Positions 56,425 to 57,228 of a stretch of DNA of 57,228 nt are shown here, piece after piece. The DNA comes from an uncultured Clostridium sp. (GTDB taxonomy: Bacteria; Bacillota; Clostridia; Oscillospirales; Butyricicoccaceae): NCBI GenBank assembly GCA_947427035.1, contig CANEGK010000011.1:1-57228 (forward strand). The letters run 5' to 3'. The first letter of the stretch is position 1; each line of letters begins with the position of its first letter. The notes under the pieces were generated by a model that worked only from the letters and a program-made list of their open reading frames with translations, did no database searches and had not been told where the DNA came from. Made by a program: the position numbers and the translations under genes.

Positions 56425-57228
56425 ATGCAAAAAGAAGTGTTCAGCCCGATGGCAATAGACGCCATCGGCGAGATGATGAATATAAGTCTCGGCTCTTCAG
56501 CTACCGCGGTATCAAACATGCTGAATCACCGGGTGGACATTACAACGCCTACCGTTATTGTCATTGACAAAGAAGACTTGTCGATACGCAATATCGAACC
56601 GGCCATGGGCGTGGAAATCAAATATGTTTCCGGTCTGTCGGGCAGCAACCTGATGCTGCTGAAAAAGAGCGACATCAAGGTCATCGTTGATATTTTGATG
56701 GGTTCGGAAACGCCTGATGAAGAGTTCGAGCTGAACGAGCTGACCATCAGCGCTGTGTGTGAAGTCATGAATCAGATGATGGGCGCCGCAGCGACTGCGC
56801 TGTCCGACTTTTTGGGATATGCCGTCAATATTTCAACGCCTCTGCCGTTTGAACTGGACGACATGGAGAAGTTTAAACGGGAGCATATCCCGCAGGATGC
56901 CAATACACTGGTTGTTGTCCAGTTTTCGCTGAAGATTGAAGGCGCGATGGAAAGCGAGTTCATGAACGTCATGTCTATCGACTTGGCGAAGGAGCTGCTT
57001 AAGGGCTTGGGGCTGGAAAATGAGGTGAGCGGGGGCGAGGATACGGAAGCGCCGGCTGCACCTGCGCCGGAACCGGCGCCTGCCGGCGGCGGGGACCGAA
57101 AGCTGAGCCAGGAAGAAATCGAGCGGATGATGCAGGCAAACGCCGCACCGGCCGCACCCGCGCCGGAACCGGAGCCTGCCGGCGGCGGGGACCGAAAGCT
57201 GAGCCAGGAAGAAATCGAGCGGATGATG
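56425..57228 (+). CDS. fliY: Flagellar motor switch phosphatase FliY, 3' end missing
   Basis: 268 codons to the edge of the window, no stop. The CheC-like domain has both active-site helices: DAIGEMMNISLGSSATAVS (Glu16, Asn19) and ISAVCEVMNQMMGAAATAL, the E-x2-N motifs for dephosphorylating CheY-P. The Ala/Pro linker holds two copies of KLSQEEIERMM, like the CheY-binding LSQxEIDALL motif usually at the FliY N-terminus, which is absent there. The FliN domain must lie beyond the edge. ATG 56425 behind AAAGGAGCG. Confidence 0.92.
   Translation, partial: MQKEVFSPMAIDAIGEMMNISLGSSATAVSNMLNHRVDITTPTVIVIDKEDLSIRNIEPAMGVEIKYVSGLSGSNLMLLKKSDIKVIVDILMGSETPDEEFELNELTISAVCEVMNQMMGAAATALSDFLGYAVNISTPLPFELDDMEKFKREHIPQDANTLVVVQFSLKIEGAMESEFMNVMSIDLAKELLKGLGLENEVSGGEDTEAPAAPAPEPAPAGGGDRKLSQEEIERMMQANAAPAAPAPEPEPAGGGDRKLSQEEIERMM
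57064..57228 (+). repeat. Tandem 96-bp repeat in the fliY linker
   Basis: Bases 57064-57132 recur at 57160-57228, with one substitution that I can see (GCG versus GAG), 96 bases (32 codons) apart. The window ends exactly at the end of the second copy, so more copies may follow. Confidence 0.9.

Noticed and set aside
1..57228. CRISPR array, prophage or plasmid origin
   Set aside because: No regularly spaced short repeats, phage structural genes or replication-origin features were seen on either strand.

Overview
The window looks like a contig from an anaerobic, spore-forming, motile, moderately GC-rich Gram-positive bacterium of the Clostridia (an Oscillospiraceae-like lineage is my guess, not shown). 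The signs are a CwlJ/GerQ-type spore germination pair, a reverse rubrerythrin, FolT under a THF riboswitch, SLH-domain surface proteins, SigA promoters with -35 TTGACA and -10 TATAAT/TATACT, strong AGGAGG ribosome sites, and a Firmicutes-style fla/che gene order with FlgM, FlgN, FliW, CsrA, FlbD and FliY. The left edge lies in a 5S rRNA gene. The right edge lies exactly in a tandem repeat inside fliY. Both are typical assembly break points.

Layout. 1-2.5 kb: 5S rRNA end, tRNA-Asn, an interrupted gene, an unlisted 54-aa DUF1540 protein, the gerQ/cwlJ pair and a CAT-anticodon tRNA. 2.5-4.3 kb: a PadR-regulated membrane protein, PadR and GrpB. 4.3-7.1 kb: an operon of YitT, a LUD-domain protein and a lipoprotein with an apparently dead transglutaminase fold. 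7.2-10.2 kb: trmB, then folT with a THF riboswitch, and a divergent AbgB-like M20 hydrolase that suggests folate-fragment salvage. 10.2-13.2 kb: an SPFH/zinc-ribbon operon. 13.4-17.5 kb: tRNA-Gly, yaaA, a radical SAM protein, an Rrf2 regulator with reverse rubrerythrin, and a duplicated-domain lipoprotein.

17.7-29.7 kb (minus strand) is the most unusual block. Six closely spaced genes, ended by one terminator, encode a FliK/YlqG-like protein, an FlhB C-terminal-domain protein (FlhX/YlqH), a PilZ protein, a 1709-aa SLH protein, a 1250-aa SLH protein with six copies of a beta-rich repeat, and a second PilZ protein. Two c-di-GMP receptors are thus linked to accessory flagellar-export parts and giant S-layer-type proteins.

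29.8-57.2 kb (plus strand) is motility. cheAWRB starts from a sigma-28-type promoter. Next comes flgM-flgN-flgK-flgL-DUF6470-fliW-csrA-yjfB, ended by a terminator. A single-domain ClpB-type AAA+ ATPase follows, then a tyrosine-recombinase-like protein that has lost its catalytic residues and has its own sigma-28-type promoter. A structured leader then precedes the long operon flgB-flgC-fliE-fliFGHIJK-flgD-TIGR02530-flgE-flbD-motA-motB-fliM-fliY. FliL is not found between motB and fliM. Flagellin and most of the export apparatus must lie outside the window.

I saw no prophage, intact insertion sequence, CRISPR array or plasmid feature.
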